NCBI GenBank assembly: GCA_012656075.1
Contig: JAAKBF010000345.1
Location: 1-64,000 of the forward strand
DNA length: 64,000 nt
Origin: Phytophthora hibernalis
Taxonomy: Eukaryota; Oomycota; Peronosporomycetes; Peronosporales; Peronosporaceae
Reading direction: 5' to 3'
Below are positions 19,616 to 31,294 of the stretch, one piece after another. Both the position numbers and the translations under genes were made by a program. Position 1 is the first letter of the stretch, and every line of letters starts with the position of its first letter. A model generated the notes under the pieces. That model made no database searches and was not told where the DNA came from. It worked only from the letters and a program-made list of their open reading frames with translations.

Positions 19616-22370
19616 TTACACTCGTTGCTTCTTGGTCTTTCCACTGGCAGCAGCCTTGCCACGCTTCCGTGGCTGCTTGATGGTTTGCACCTTGGTCTGT
19701 ACCTTTTCTTCCTTTTCCTCCTCATCTGCTTCGTTATCACTGTCCGTCTTCTCCACGGCTGACTCGCTTTCGCCAACCGGCAGCAAATTTTTCATGGTCA
19801 CAATACTAAAGTCCACGAGGTAAGACATCTGGAGCATGCGGTCGATACGCTGGAAGTGGCGCTCGCTGTAAGCAACAAGAGCCTCTACGGTCTTGGAAAC
19901 TCCATCCAACGATTTCAGGCGGCTAGGAGGCAGCTCACGAAGAATTGTGCTAACCAGAACTTGGCACACATTCGTGTTGCGAGCGTTAGTGTTCCAGTCG
20001 CGCAACCATTCTGTCAACGTCGTCAGCTGCTCGTCCTCCAGACTGACCACCCCTGGCGACAATATGTCCTCAGGCGAAAAGTTGTCCGGGTCAATCGGTT
20101 TACCACCTGGAAGCACGAGCTGATCCTTGTGCCGCGGGCCTTCAAGCAGGTCGCGCAGAATCTGGAGCATGCGGTTCGGGTGGTTCAGCTCAGATGCGAG
20201 TTGCACAGCGTCCAGCAACTTGTTGTTGCGCAGGCAGTTGAAAAGTTCCTGCTCCTTTAGCAGCTTGGCGTCGCGGTCATCCTGCTGAGAGCGCTCCTCC
20301 TCTTCCGTGAAGTCACGCCAAAGGTTGATTGTAGAATCGGCACCACCACTGACCATCTTGGAGCTGTCCTTCGACACAGCGAGAGCCCAAATTTTATCCT
20401 CATGATTGTCCAGCGTAGCCTCGCACTCGTTGCTCTTGATGGTCCAGAGCTTCACGAGTCCATCCGCACCCGCAGACAGCAGCTGCATACCAGCGCAAGC
20501 GAACTGCACATTCAGCACAGACGCAGTGTGGCCCTCGAACGTCTTCAAGCACGAGAAGTCCTTGGCTGACCACACCTTGACAGTCTTGTCACCACTAGCA
20601 GACGCAAGGCACTGATCGACCGGAGAAAACTCAACAGCCCACACACCACGCTTGTGGCCACGGCAAACACCAGCCAACGTCAGGAGACGACCGGCACCCC
20701 CTGCTGCGAGTGCCACACCTTGATAAGCTTATCCTGCAATGCACTAGCAATAAAGTGGTCATTGGGCGAGACCGCAAGGGCGTTCACATCTTTGTCGTGA
20801 GCTTTCACAGCACCCAGGGTGGAAATCGACAGCTCCGTGGGTGGAGGCTTCGCAGGTGTAGCGTAGGATCCAGCAAGTGGCTGAAGGCTCCACATCTTTA
20901 GAGTCTTGTCCGAGCTACCAGTAACAAAGAAAGCAGCACCTGTAGCAAAAGCTGGAAGCGCGCTGCGAAATAGCAACCGCGCCAAGAGACTCAGTGTGAC
21001 CAGCGCAAGTGGCCACACAGCGCGGCAGATTCTTGCTTGTCTTCTTACCACCAGTAGGCCGCAGATCCCAAAGCCGAGCGGTCCTGTCCTTTGAAGCACT
21101 CACAAGCCATCGACCATCTGGGGAAACCGAAAGTGCCATCACAATGTCTGTGTGGCCCGAAAGGAGATCGCAAGACAGCGTGTTGCGGTTCAGAAGACGA
21201 ATTTGTTCGCTGTTCGTGGCCACGGCAAGCAAATCCGAAGGCGCTCCGCTTGCATCAGCCGCCGGGACGTACTTGAGGTTAAGAATGTCGTCGTTGTAGC
21301 CGATAATCTGAGTGCGTCGAGACAACTTTTCATCAAACACCAGGAATTTCTGCTCCGAAGACACAACGACAACTTCGCTGCGTGCAGCAGATCCGTGTAC
21401 GTAAGAGACGCCGAGACATCCGACTTTTGTGTGAACACGGTTTCGCAAACGCTTCCGCTGCTACGCCACAACCGAAGCGTGCCCATCTCTGCAGCAGTCA
21501 GGAAGTAGATGGACTTGTTATCCTGCGTCTTGTCAGCCGCTTTCGTGACGCACTTAAATGTCGACGGCACTACCACGAGTCCTTCAACAGCTTCGTGCAC
21601 CAGCACCGTCTTGGTGAGCTTGTGTCCCTCAAGTCCCAAAAGTTAACCACCTTGTCACGTCCAGCGGACAGCATGGTGTAGCCATCTTCCGAGAAGGCCA
21701 CACTGGTAACGAGGCTCATGTGGTCCTGGATGCACGCCACCTGCTTCTGCGTGTACAAGTCCCAGACGCGCACGGTGGCGTCGTCACTGGCCGACACGAG
21801 CGAAAGTCGCGCCGCGTCCGGGTGGAACTGCACGAGAGTCACGATACCAGAATGACCGCGGAAGTTGTGCGTGCAGAAGCCCTTGTCCACGTCGAACATC
21901 TTGACTGTGCGGTCGCTGCCTCCTGTGGCCAATAGAGTGCCCGACGGGTCGAATCCCATTGCCAGCACGGGCGTCTCATGAGCCTTGATCGTACGAACAC
22001 ACTTGAAGGTGTCCAGGTCCCCCACACGCAGCAACAGGTTGCGGCCAGCCGTCACGAGCTGGTTCTTCTTGCCTGGTCTCACAGCGAACACCACGAAGGA
22101 CTCCTTGGCCTCCTCGTCCTCCACGTCCTGCTGCAGAGTGCGCTGCAGCTCTCCGGTCTCGGCGTCCACTACGGCCACGTCGTCGTGCATCATGCAGGCC
22201 ATGAGCGCCTTGGGCTCCGAGTCGGGGCCTGCGCGACCATGGAAAAGCTCCACTTTGCCGCCCGTGTACACACCCGCGTGCGTCTTGACAGTGCGCCAGA
22301 TCTTGGACAGTCCTGAGTGGCTTGAATAGCTGCCAGAAGCGCCGGCGGCGACCTGCACAGCGTCCGTCAT
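19616..22370 (-). CDS. UTP13: UTP13/TBL3, WD40 subunit of the SSU processome, frameshifted
   Basis: A tandem-WD40 component of the UTP-B complex that organises the 5' end of pre-rRNA (family knowledge). The ATG at 22370 starts the first propeller, with repeats such as GGSDRTVKMFDV, SASDDATVRVWDL and SAGRDKVVNFWDL. A second propeller follows (SASKDRTARLWDL, GSSDKTLKMWSL, SASGDKTVKVWSA, GGADSTINLWRDF). The C-terminal Utp13 domain contains ELNHPNRMLQILRDLLEG and TLTEWLRDWNTNARN. The protein ends in a basic nuclear tail. Frame changes lie near 21645 (TTTTGGG), 21425, 20960 and 20705 (GGGGG); in every case the WD pattern continues in the next frame. No introns are needed. Identity is secure, integrity is not. 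Confidence 0.88.
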
Positions 22371-22977
22371 GGTCGAGAGGCACGTGAAAGGTTACGGTGT
22401 GCGGAATTTGACTGCAGCTTTGGAAAGAGTACTGCAATAGTTGATTTTGGTTATTACGTGGCATACCTGAAGTTTGTTGTCTCGGTGTTCGACACATGGC
22501 TACACGATGGAGTTGAAGTGCATGCATTGTTCAGTGAACGGTGAGTTGTTCTACAGGGATGTTGCGATGACGGAGCCCGTTTCGCAGTTGTGTGATGTCG
22601 TGCACCGGCAAAAACGTTTACCTGCCTTCGTGTTCTGATTCTCGGACCTATTTCTGGCTGGAGGACGGCAACTTGCCCCATCAGCATATTGCTCAGCTGA
22701 TGTTCGTTGCGTTTTGCAATTAGCAGCACCCGTTCGTTGGGTCATCAATAGACCCACCACTTCACACTGTTTACTTGCGAGTTTTGCAGGAAAGAGGAAA
22801 CAGGGTTTATGGGGGTACTTGAGCTGTACGTGCAACTCCGTCTTCGCAGCGCCAGACGACCGAAGACCACGCAAGCTTTCGCGAGGGCAAATACTGGTCG
22901 TGAACAAACACCTGCCGAGTTTCCGTACTACACAACCTCCACCGCAAGTCACAGAATTACAGCTGCAGCCTTCTGGA
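22371..22977. other. Intergenic region upstream of UTP13 and the globin-like gene
   Basis: About 600 bp between divergent genes. Open frames cross it on the plus strand into the globin-like gene and may include a 5' exon, but I see no recognisable domain in them. Confidence 0.4.
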
Positions 22978-23556
22978 ATGAGGCGTTCTTTGAAGTTGGG
23001 CCAACAGTAAACGAAGCACCAATAACTCCCAGAGCAATTCGCGCATCACTCAACTCTACGATACATTTTACGCGTTCCTGGATCACAACTCGCCAGCTCT
23101 CAAGCCAATATTTCGGTCGTCGATGGTGGTGCGCAGCAAGGTGCTGGTTCATATCAGCGCTGGCTTGCGGACTATTCTAGTAGGAGACAATATGGTGGAG
23201 CGTGTGGAGAGTCTGATGCACACACATCTGCGTTTTGGCGTCAAGATGGAGCACTACGATCCACTGGGAGTCGCTCTGATATTTGCCGTGAAGGAGTGTT
23301 CTGGTGCATTTTGTGGACGCCTCAAATTGAAGAGGCCTGGCGCCGATTGTACGCTCTCTGCTGCGTCATTCTACTCGACGCTCACCGGCGTACGATGGAC
23401 CAGCATGTATCCAAGGCTCGCGAGATGGCCAAGGCGGGAGGTAGCCCCAACATCAACGACCTCCAGTCCAATTTACGCCCGCAATCGATCAAAGAGAATT
23501 CAATCGCTCCAGCTAGCACAACAACTTCATGTAACAGTGTTCGGATGAATCCTTAG
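22978..23556 (+). CDS. Globin-like protein, frameshifted, 5' end uncertain
   Basis: The translated region has a globin pattern. It reads LYDTFYAFLDHNSPALKPIF, a candidate distal helix around SKVLVHISAGL, HTHLRFGVKMEHYDPLGVAL with a candidate proximal His, and then WTPQIEEAWRRLYALCCVILL. These spacings fit helices C to H of a single-domain globin, which would bind haem and oxygen or nitric oxide. The tail is polar. The frame changes near 23310 (TTTTG) and again, or through an unidentified intron, near 23000. The ATG at 22978 is the nearest upstream start and is tentative. A plain GTPase-activating or unknown helical protein cannot be excluded. Confidence 0.5.
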
Positions 23557-23679
23557 ACATTAATAAATCACTTGCAGGGCTGAGACGATTGCGTGGTGCT
23601 CTTCGGCACAGATACGCAAGTGCGAAAGGGAGTAACCAAGGGTACGATATGTAGTAACCTTCCTTCCAGAAATTCTCCC

Positions 23680-23693
23680 TCATTCTAGAATCT
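23680..23693 (+). promoter_or_regulatory. Initiator-like element of the crinkler gene
   Basis: TCATTCTAGAATCT fits the oomycete initiator core at most positions and is 17 nt from the ATG at 23710, implying a very short leader. Confidence 0.45.
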
Positions 23694-23709
23694 GCCGCGT
23701 GGAGGAAAG

Positions 23710-24601
23710 ATGGTGAAGCTCTTCTGTGCTATCGTTGCTGTGGCAGGAAACACGTTTGAGGTGGACATTGACGAGGGCGCGTCTGTGCCAGCATTGAAGA
23801 AGGCAATCAAGGAGCAGAGCGATGGGAAAATCACAGTTCCTTGGCCGGACCTGCAGCTCTTCCTGGCCAAGAAGCGGGATGGCAAGTGGCTGACGGAACT
23901 TGACGCGCTGCAAGGTGTGAGTGACACTAGTGGCTATAAACATCTACAGTTTACCGTCGTGGAATTACGAGACGTTGGACTGGATAGTGGAGATCTGGGC
24001 GAAGTGAGTCGTGCAGAAAAAGCTGCTGGAAAGGGTCATGTGCACGTTCTGGTGGTGATTCCGGGTCATGTTCGCGTTGACATTGGTGGAACTGCTTCCA
24101 GAGCGCTGAAATATAAGCGTACGTATTCTCGCCCCTAATCGTTTGAATATGCTGTTGCTAATTTTCTTGTGTAGAGCAGGACACAGACGGTGGATCATCA
24201 ACGCTCAATGCTTCGTACCTGTCATATTGGCGGTCATTACAATCATTGTTTTGGCCTTCGGAGAGAATCCAACCGACGAAAAAGGATGTTTAACAGCTCC
24301 TGGCCGCTCGCTTATCGTGTGTCGGATGATTGGTGTTGACATTGCGATGGGGGCGATTCTGTCATATTCGCAACATTGGAAATCGAAGCTTGACAACATG
24401 ATCGAGGTAGCAAAGGACGAGACACCGTTACAAGCCCAGCGACAAGAAATGACCGACCTGACTTTTGCTGCTGGAGCGCAGCATCAAGAATTGACCGAGC
24501 ACACTTCGCTGCTTCCTGCTACTGAAGCTCAGCGACAACCTCAACAACAACAACCCTCACAGAGTACAAAGAAAAACAGAGGAAGAGGAAAGAGGAAATG
24601 A
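23710..24601 (+). CDS. Crinkler (CRN) effector-family protein with LFLAK and HVLV motifs
   Basis: The ATG at 23710 starts VKLFCAIVAVAG, the classic beginning of CRN proteins. LQLFLAK is at residues 48-54 and HVLVVIP at 112-118, the closing motif of the conserved N-terminal region. CRN proteins are secreted by oomycetes and translocated into plant cells, acting mostly in the nucleus (family knowledge). No classical signal peptide is obvious, which is common for CRNs. The first frame stops at 24138. An intron from GTATTC at 24123 to TAG at 24174 would join it in frame to a second open stretch ending at 24601, with a hydrophobic segment and a Gln-rich basic tail. The stronger donor GTACGT at 24119 would lead to an early stop. 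The C-terminal domain is unrecognised. The gene borders the virus-like island. Confidence 0.75.
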
Positions 24602-24696
24602 TTAATAATTTAATGGAAGCATTGTGTTTTCAACTTCTCAATTACCAAGTATTTGTTGATCGATCGTGATAAATATAAAGTTAGTAATATAGTAAC

Positions 24697-24900
24697 ATGG
24701 CGTACTCTCCTGAGCAATACCAAGCTAGCAAGGAACGTATCAAAGCAGCACAGAAGCGCTACTACCAGCGCACACGCGACGCTCGCTTGTCGTATCAAAA
24801 GAGCTACGACGACAAGAATAGAAAGCAGATTCGAGCTCGCAAGCGTAAGCCCAGAACCGAACTTAACGAAACAGAAAGCGCTGAAACTGAACTTAATTAA
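24697..24900 (+). CDS. Small basic protein of unknown function
   Basis: A 67-residue ATG-started frame at the left edge of the virus-like island, rich in Lys, Arg and Tyr (RIKAAQKRYYQRTRDARLSY), preceded by an AT-rich tract with AAATATAAAG. Its composition suggests nucleic-acid binding. It could be a small gene of the element or a chance frame. Confidence 0.35.
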   Translation: MAYSPEQYQASKERIKAAQKRYYQRTRDARLSYQKSYDDKNRKQIRARKRKPRTELNETESAETELN

Positions 24901-25170
24901 TTAATCAATTTTTTCTCAGATAAAAAGTCAAGAATATAGCCAATGACTGACGCCGACAACACACTTCAAATAACTGGCTTAAAACCTCCACCAAGGCATA
25001 CTCCAAATATCTGAATTAATTCATTTCAGATTTTTGTATATTAGTATGATATAAAGTCGATCCTGATACAAGATCCAAAAGATTATAAAGTCATATCTAC
25101 GAAGAATAATATACCCAACAATATATAGGCAACATTTGCACACGAGCTCGAAGGATTAAAGAGATTAAAT
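24901..25170. other. AT-rich spacer inside the virus-like island
   Basis: 270 bp with no gene. TATA-like stretches (ATATAAAG near 25050 and AATATATAGG near 25122) precede the polymerase frame. Confidence 0.4.
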
Positions 25171-26942
25171 ATGGAGTTGGCTGACAAACTGAACTACCCC
25201 AGCTCCGGGTATAAGCTCGAGCCGATCACTGCATTCAAGATATTCATCTACCATCGCGACCATGCTCTGGGGGACAGCGAAACTGTCATCCCTCAGATTA
25301 TTCGCGAAAACAAGCATGTAATCAACTTCCGTAAGACCAACAACAAGTGCGTCTTCCACTGCATCGCCTGGCATACATTCCAGAGCTCTAAGAAGGATCC
25401 TGGCAGAATTCAGGCTCAGGTGAAGGAGGCATTCAAGCGCTATTGCTCTTTCAAGGGGTTAACTAAACGTTGAGCCTATTTCGAAGCTTCAAGCCCATTG
25501 ACCTACTACAGCTCGATGAGGTTGAGGACTGCTTTCAACATGGTATTAACGTATATAATATGGATGTAGTTTCTGGAAATGTAAAATGCATTCGTAGATC
25601 GGACAAGGGGTATGAAGCTATGGATATTCTATCGCACGAGAATCACGCTCTTTACATTAAGAACATCGATATGCTTCAGTCTAAGTATCAATGTCCTAAG
25701 TGTGAAATGGTTTTTATCAGCGCTGAAAAGCTGAAAAATCACAAGAAGAATCAGTGTGAGCTTGTAAATATTGAGAGCTTCCCCGCTGAGCCAACTATTT
25801 ACAAACCGGCTCAGAACACGATACGATCACTGCTTACTAAGTATTGCATCAAGGATGCTGACCAGTACATCAATCACTTCATCGTTTATGACTTTGAGGC
25901 CATTCTTAAGCCTACCGCGACTCAACACGGGGAGAATACTGTCTTCACGAACGAACATATTCCTGTGTCAGTATCAGTAGCTGATAGCTTAACCGAGGAG
26001 GTGCGTTGCTTTGAAAATGACGATCCAAAGGTGCTGCTTACGGATATGTTCAAATACATCGGTGATGTATCCGTGAAGATCCAGCAGTACAATGTCAATA
26101 AGTACAAATTGCTTCTTCAAAAACTCATCAATGCTCACGGTCTGACAGGCATGGAACTTCCAGGTGTAAGGCTTGGTAAGACCTACAAGATGCCTGATGT
26201 TGAGAGTTGGATTGAAGAGGGGAAGTATGCCAGCTTCGTTGACTTTCACCGCAGTCTTGGTTTTGGTAAGCAAAGATCTGATTACGGGAAACGGAAACAG
26301 CAAGTACCACTATTCGGCTTCAATTCTGGTCGATACGATCTTAACTTGATTAAGAAGGATTTGTTTGCCGTAATTGGTACCGACAACATCAAATCTGTCA
26401 TCAAGAACCCCAGCTACATGTGCATTGCTACATCGGACATGAAAATGCTTGATATCACTAACTATGTACCAGTTGGTACTAGCTACGACAAGTATCTTAC
26501 AACATATCTCGGTGGCTGCAAATGCGATGACAAAATTAGATGTGTATGCGGTCTTGGCAAGGGTCTTTTCCATTACGAGTACATCACCGCGTTCAATGTT
26601 CTAAACCAGACTACTATCCCGCCTAAGTCAGCTTTTGATAGCAAGCTCCGTGGAACAAGCATCACCGGCGATGACTACGAACGAGTGAAGTTCGTGTGGG
26701 ATTACTACGAGATGAAATCGATCAAAGACCTACTGATCTGGTACAATAATCTCGACGTAGTCCCTTTCATCAAAGCTATCAAGGCTCAGCGAGAGCTATT
26801 TAAGCGTTTCAATCTGGATATGTTTGCGGATGGAGTGTCCCTACCTGGTCTTTCAGAGAAGGTCATGTATCAGACCTGCTTCAATAATCTCCAATTTCCG
26901 GATAAGAAACCTGCTAACGCATTCCAATTTCCAGACCCTTGA
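25171..26942 (+). pseudogene. Protein-primed family B DNA polymerase, N-terminal and exonuclease part (polinton/Maverick or virus-like), truncated
   Basis: A first frame from the ATG at 25171 (NNKCVFHCIAWHTFQSS) passes by a shift near 25465 into a long frame ending at 26942. It carries a zinc-finger-like CPKC...H...C module (nt about 25690-25765). The three proofreading exonuclease motifs follow: VYDFEAIL (Exo I), FGFNSGRYDLNLIK (Exo II) and WYNNLDVVPF (Exo III). The order and the zinc module before the exonuclease match polinton/Maverick polymerases. The polymerase palm, with its DTD-type motif, is absent and nothing after 26942 restores it, so this copy cannot be a working replicase. Integrase, ATPase and capsid genes of such elements are not seen in the window. 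Relation to a linear plasmid or a large DNA virus polymerase is an alternative. Confidence 0.72.
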
Positions 26943-28045
26943 GTCGGGGTGATGGCTGGGTTTGCAACCCGTCGACGGCATGCTGGACATGCTTCTCTAC
27001 CTTGTATGGTCTAGTGACGGAATCTCTAGAATGAAAGGTGAGAACTTTCTGAAAGAGACTCGGGTCGTCCAAGTGGTCCGTGGTGCTACCTACTTGATAT
27101 CGTTGCTATGAAGATTCGAAGCGTTGATGGCTCGCTTCTAAATGCTACAGATACCAGCATGGTGCCCTGCTTGACGATTACAGACTATTTATTTTGCGAG
27201 AAATTTTGAAATGGGTGCATACATCATGAACATACGAATATGTCTGCTTCCTCTATTCATTGTTGATCGACAGCGTGCACACGGCTTCGTTCGCTCTATG
27301 AGATTCGATCTCGTCGACAATGATTCGGTCGTGTGGATGTCCGCCAAGAAGATCGGCAAGGCGCAGAACCACGAGTAGCTCCAGAAAATCTGTGATTACC
27401 TCGTCAAGTACGTCGAAATGGCAACTCAAGTTGAATGAACTCGTAAAAAAAATTTTAAAAAATTACGAGATCGAATTTAAACTCGATCTCGACATTTGTT
27501 GCTGACGGTGTAGTAAGCTTTGGTTCCAAACTGCTGGAGACTTGCGATTACGGATACGTGCGTTAGGAGATGGAATGTCAAGTGGTGTTCGAGATTCTTG
27601 CAATTGCAATTACCATCTATAGCAGGACACGGCACACACAAACCCCAAGCAAATCATGATCAAAGAGCTCGTGTACATCTTTCAACTTCGCGATGTCGAT
27701 CTCCTGGGGTTCGTCGCTTCCCAATGCAGCTGTCATGACGATGGTCGCAATTCGTCCGCTCAGTCTACGAAGCAGTGCATTAAGAACAACGCGGACACAG
27801 ACACTGGTAGGGAAACGCTTTCTGCAAGACGGACGACGACTACAGATTGGTAGATATACGTCGATGTTTACCGGAACGTGCAGTTCGGATTTCTAATGCA
27901 CACGCTCGTCGGACTCGTGGATGGTGCGTCGGTGCACGGATTCAGCTAGCTAAATCAACACTGACGGCAAGCTGCTACGAAGAAGTGACGACAAGAAAAC
28001 GACGTAGTCATCATTCTGTTACGCCCGTCGTAGGTGTTGACAGAC
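26943..28045. other. Decayed continuation of the virus-like island
   Basis: No intact gene. A short stretch near 27300-27380 reads FDLVDNDSVVWMSAKKIG, reminiscent of Bro-N/MSV199 DNA-binding domains of large DNA viruses. An ATG at 27656 starts IKELVYIFQLRD, like the first strand of T5orf172-type proteins. Both are too short and broken to be firm. Confidence 0.3.
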
Positions 28046-28174
28046 ATGAATATCATCGTCCTGGTCGTCATCGCGATGGTCGCGATAACGGCGTGCATCG
28101 TGTTCGTCCAGTTTCTAGGGGACAGGCAGCGCAGAATCAAGCTGCGAGACAGAAAACAGTGGCGGGACACATGA
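28046..28174 (+). CDS. 42-residue single-span membrane protein (hypothetical)
   Basis: An ATG-started frame with a strongly hydrophobic N-terminal half (IIVLVVIAMVAITACIVFV) and a basic tail (QRRIKLRDRKQWRDT). Small anchored proteins are common in DNA-virus-like elements. With only length and composition to go on, it may be fortuitous. Confidence 0.3.
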   Translation: MNIIVLVVIAMVAITACIVFVQFLGDRQRRIKLRDRKQWRDT

Positions 28175-28647
28175 GGAGAGTATGCAGGTAGTATCCGTGC
28201 GTTCCATCAGTAACGTCGACATTAGCAAGACGGAAAGGGCGCCTGTGTGATGTCACTGAGCGACGCGAGCGTCACCAAGCGTTTTCCGGGTACTGCTACT
28301 ATTCTGCTACGACGGCACCATGGCAACATTCGCGATCACACGTCACGGTGACACATTCAGACGCTCGACATGGTCAACGTGCATTCAAATGATTATCAAG
28401 CATATTCAAATTGTTGCTACTACTCTCGATCCATGCGCTGAACCACCCGAGAGACGCTGTGATGTCATTTTCGTGTTGACCGAGATTTCAAAATACAACT
28501 TGGGCATTGCCTCTCCAAATTGAGTGCGGAAGCTGCGGTGATATCTGCGTAAGACAGCGACCGAGAAGAAAGGTCAGGATTCCGGCAATCTCTATGCTGC
28601 TTCCAAGTCTTCACGTTCCTCATTCGTGCCATTAAACCTATTGCTCG
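28175..28647. other. Right part of the island, no supported gene
   Basis: Two short ATG frames (28239 and 28320) overlap in different phases and may be one broken small gene. No motif is recognised. Confidence 0.3.
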
Positions 28648-31294
28648 TTAATCAGCGACGCCAGACTTGTCTTCCGTGCTCGGATTCCTGTCAGGGTTTT
28701 TCTTGCGAAATGTTGGGTCATTTTCAAGAGGATAAGGTTGTCGGCTCGCCGCTGGAATTAGATCTTCACAAGACCCGAGCCGTGCTGTTGTAACCGGTGA
28801 GTCATTACCAGCATTGCTGGTTGTGGTGTCATCTTCACCTGTGACGCTCTCGTTTGGATCCACACCGCTGTTGGAAGTGCCATCACCAGGTCTTATGTCG
28901 GACTCAGCATGTGCACCACTGCCATCCGTATTGCTGGTAGGACCTGAGGGTGTGTTTGGCGTGTTCAATATATTACTCCACATATCAACCGTGTCTTCGT
29001 CTCCATACTCTCCAATCTCCTCCCAGCCAAAATGCTCCAGATATTCATCGAGCTGTTGATCGCTTAGAGCAACCGTATCGAGTTCAGCAGTCAGGGTATC
29101 GACAGCCTCAAAATCAAGAAGTGTTTGGCGACAAATTGCAGCGGTAGAGTTGGAAGCGGTGGGTAGATCTGGTGATGCAGGTCCAATCGCCGCATGGGTT
29201 CGAGACATTGGCACACTAGATTCCCTCAGGGCTATGCTACGAGCTGCAACCGCCCCGATTTTTGCTGCTCGGAAAACAGGACCCGCGCCAGTGGTGTTGA
29301 CCGAAGTTGGTCTTGAACATGCCGGTCAGGGGTAGCGAATGCACTTTGAGATTCACGAATAGGAGTTCGAGCCGGAGCAGGTGTCGGATTCGATGGAGTA
29401 GTGCGGGCTGAAATTTGTGGCGTGGCGATGCAAGGTCGTTCGCGTGGATCTATCGTTCGTAGTAATTTCTTCGTGCTCGTGGGCATAATTTTCTCGCGGC
29501 GATTTTTCACGGACGTATTGACGCATGATCTGATGCTTCGTAGTCTTTTCGATGCTCATGCGGTTCCGTTTCGGTGTGAGTATGAGTGCAAGTTCACTAA
29601 AGAGGCGCTCGCACGTCGCGGTGTTAACAGCAATTGACAGGATCGTAAGTGCAAGCACTGGCAGCTTGCGGTTTTGCTGCGACTTCTTTTCGTACTCCCA
29701 AAATGTAACCACTGCATCTTTGTCGAAGTCGACGCAGCGCGACGTCGTATAGTCCCCTGAATCCATTTGAACATCTCACCACGCAGGCCGCTATCATCAT
29801 TGCTAACAAATCGACGATAGTAATACTGTGCGATTTGGCGCACATCATCAAGCTCAGGGAGCACGGTCGGAGGAAGCTGCCGCGCTGGCACTACATACTC
29901 AGGGTGGAGAAAAACCAAGATGAACAAAGGCTGCTCGCAAGCATACCAGCGAGCTTCCACTAGCCCAGAGAATCATGCTAGCAAAACCACGATAAATCTC
30001 AATAAAGGAAACGACCACGTCAGCCACGGTGTTTGCATCCCTCTGTAGACGAAAGGAAGCAGTGCATAACGGACGAACAATTTTCTCGACCGTCTCCAGC
30101 TTCGTCCAAAACTCGTGGTCACCAAGAGCGCGAAGGTTGTCCGTCTGTTCTCTGCTATTCCGATAAGAGAAGGCCAAATCTTCCAGAGCTCCTCGTGCAC
30201 GGAGGAGCGACGCAAAACAGGACTGCGTTGAATTCCACCGAGTTTCGCATAGCGTGAATATAGCAAAACTAGTTCCGTAGCGCTTATGCATTGCCTTGAC
30301 TGCTCGTACCAGCCATTTAGAAGTAGAAGTGTTCAAATAACTGGCAACACCTGCCGCATCCGCGGAAATCTGAAAACTGTTTTGAGGACAGCTTTGACGA
30401 GGTTATTGATTTCATGAGCGAAGCAATTCCCGAACGAGATCTTTGGGTATCGAAGAGCCAATATGCGACGGGCACGTCCACATTGACCGGCATTATCCGT
30501 CACAACAGCGCCCACATTCCACTCCGATGCAAGAAGCTCCTCGATCACCTCTTCCATTTGTTTAGCAATTGCGAGCCTGTCATGGCGATCCCCAGCAGGT
30601 CGCAACCCGTAATTCATTACACGACCAAAAAATGAAACCATGCAGCCCAGTACATAAATTTTGCTACCGTTTCCCAGACATCCGAAAGAAAGTTTACTCT
30701 TCCACCGGTTCGACATTGGACCACTCTAATATTGTCTCGTTGCTCAATCGAATGTAGCTCTGCATACTCGTTCAAAACACGACCGCCTATGATATGGCGA
30801 TGGGGCACGGCGCCCGGAACTCCACAGCGAGCGTTTAAAAAGACGAGCAACCTCCTGAAGGACAGTTGTTCCACAAATGAGTCCGGAAGCAAGGCTTCTG
30901 CTTGAAATTCTAGTAGCAAACGCCAAAAGATCAGTAATTCAACAGGCGTAAATGCAGGTGGCGAGATGCATTGAATTTTGCCAGCTGCTGCATGTTCATT
31001 CACTCCAGCTTGATCTTCATCGTTTTGCGACAAGTTACCGGTTACTCGAGCGTAGAACAAGCCCTCAGACAAGTGCTTATCCCAGGCTTCCTTTCGACCG
31101 CGAACATGGAGTGGAAAGGGAACGGTTGCTCTGTCGCTTATGAGAGCTGCGTAGCAATACTTGCACACAGTCCACCACATCGATTTGTTGCATTTCTCGT
31201 TGAGCCTGTAAAAGTTTGTGCTCAGAGCATCTGACGGGCGTCCACGCTTGGACCCGTCAACGTGTTCGTCACGCAGCCCGGGCAGGAGTTCCAT
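28648..31294 (-). pseudogene. hAT-superfamily transposase, decayed
   Basis: Read right to left. A BED-like zinc finger lies near 31100-31190 (CKYCYAALI, then AWDKHL). Then come a helical region (FLNARCGVPGAVPHRHI), the catalytic core (NVGAVVTDNAGQCGRARRIL, YPKISFGNCFAHEINNLV, FTLCETRWNSTQSCFASLLR) and the hAT C-terminal dimerisation domain near 29570-29690 (TILSIAVNTATCERLFSEL). An acidic Ser/Thr-rich extension follows to 28648. Frame changes occur near 30700, 30330, 29960, 29760 and 29500, more than in neighbouring host genes. I did not find unambiguous 8-bp target duplications or terminal repeats. Whether the acidic tail belongs to the transposase or to a captured gene is open. Confidence 0.75.

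Noticed and set aside
28648..29209. Acidic Ser/Thr-rich minus-strand frame as a separate host gene
   Set aside because: It follows the hAT dimerisation domain on the same strand and has no domain of its own; treated as part of the hAT remnant.
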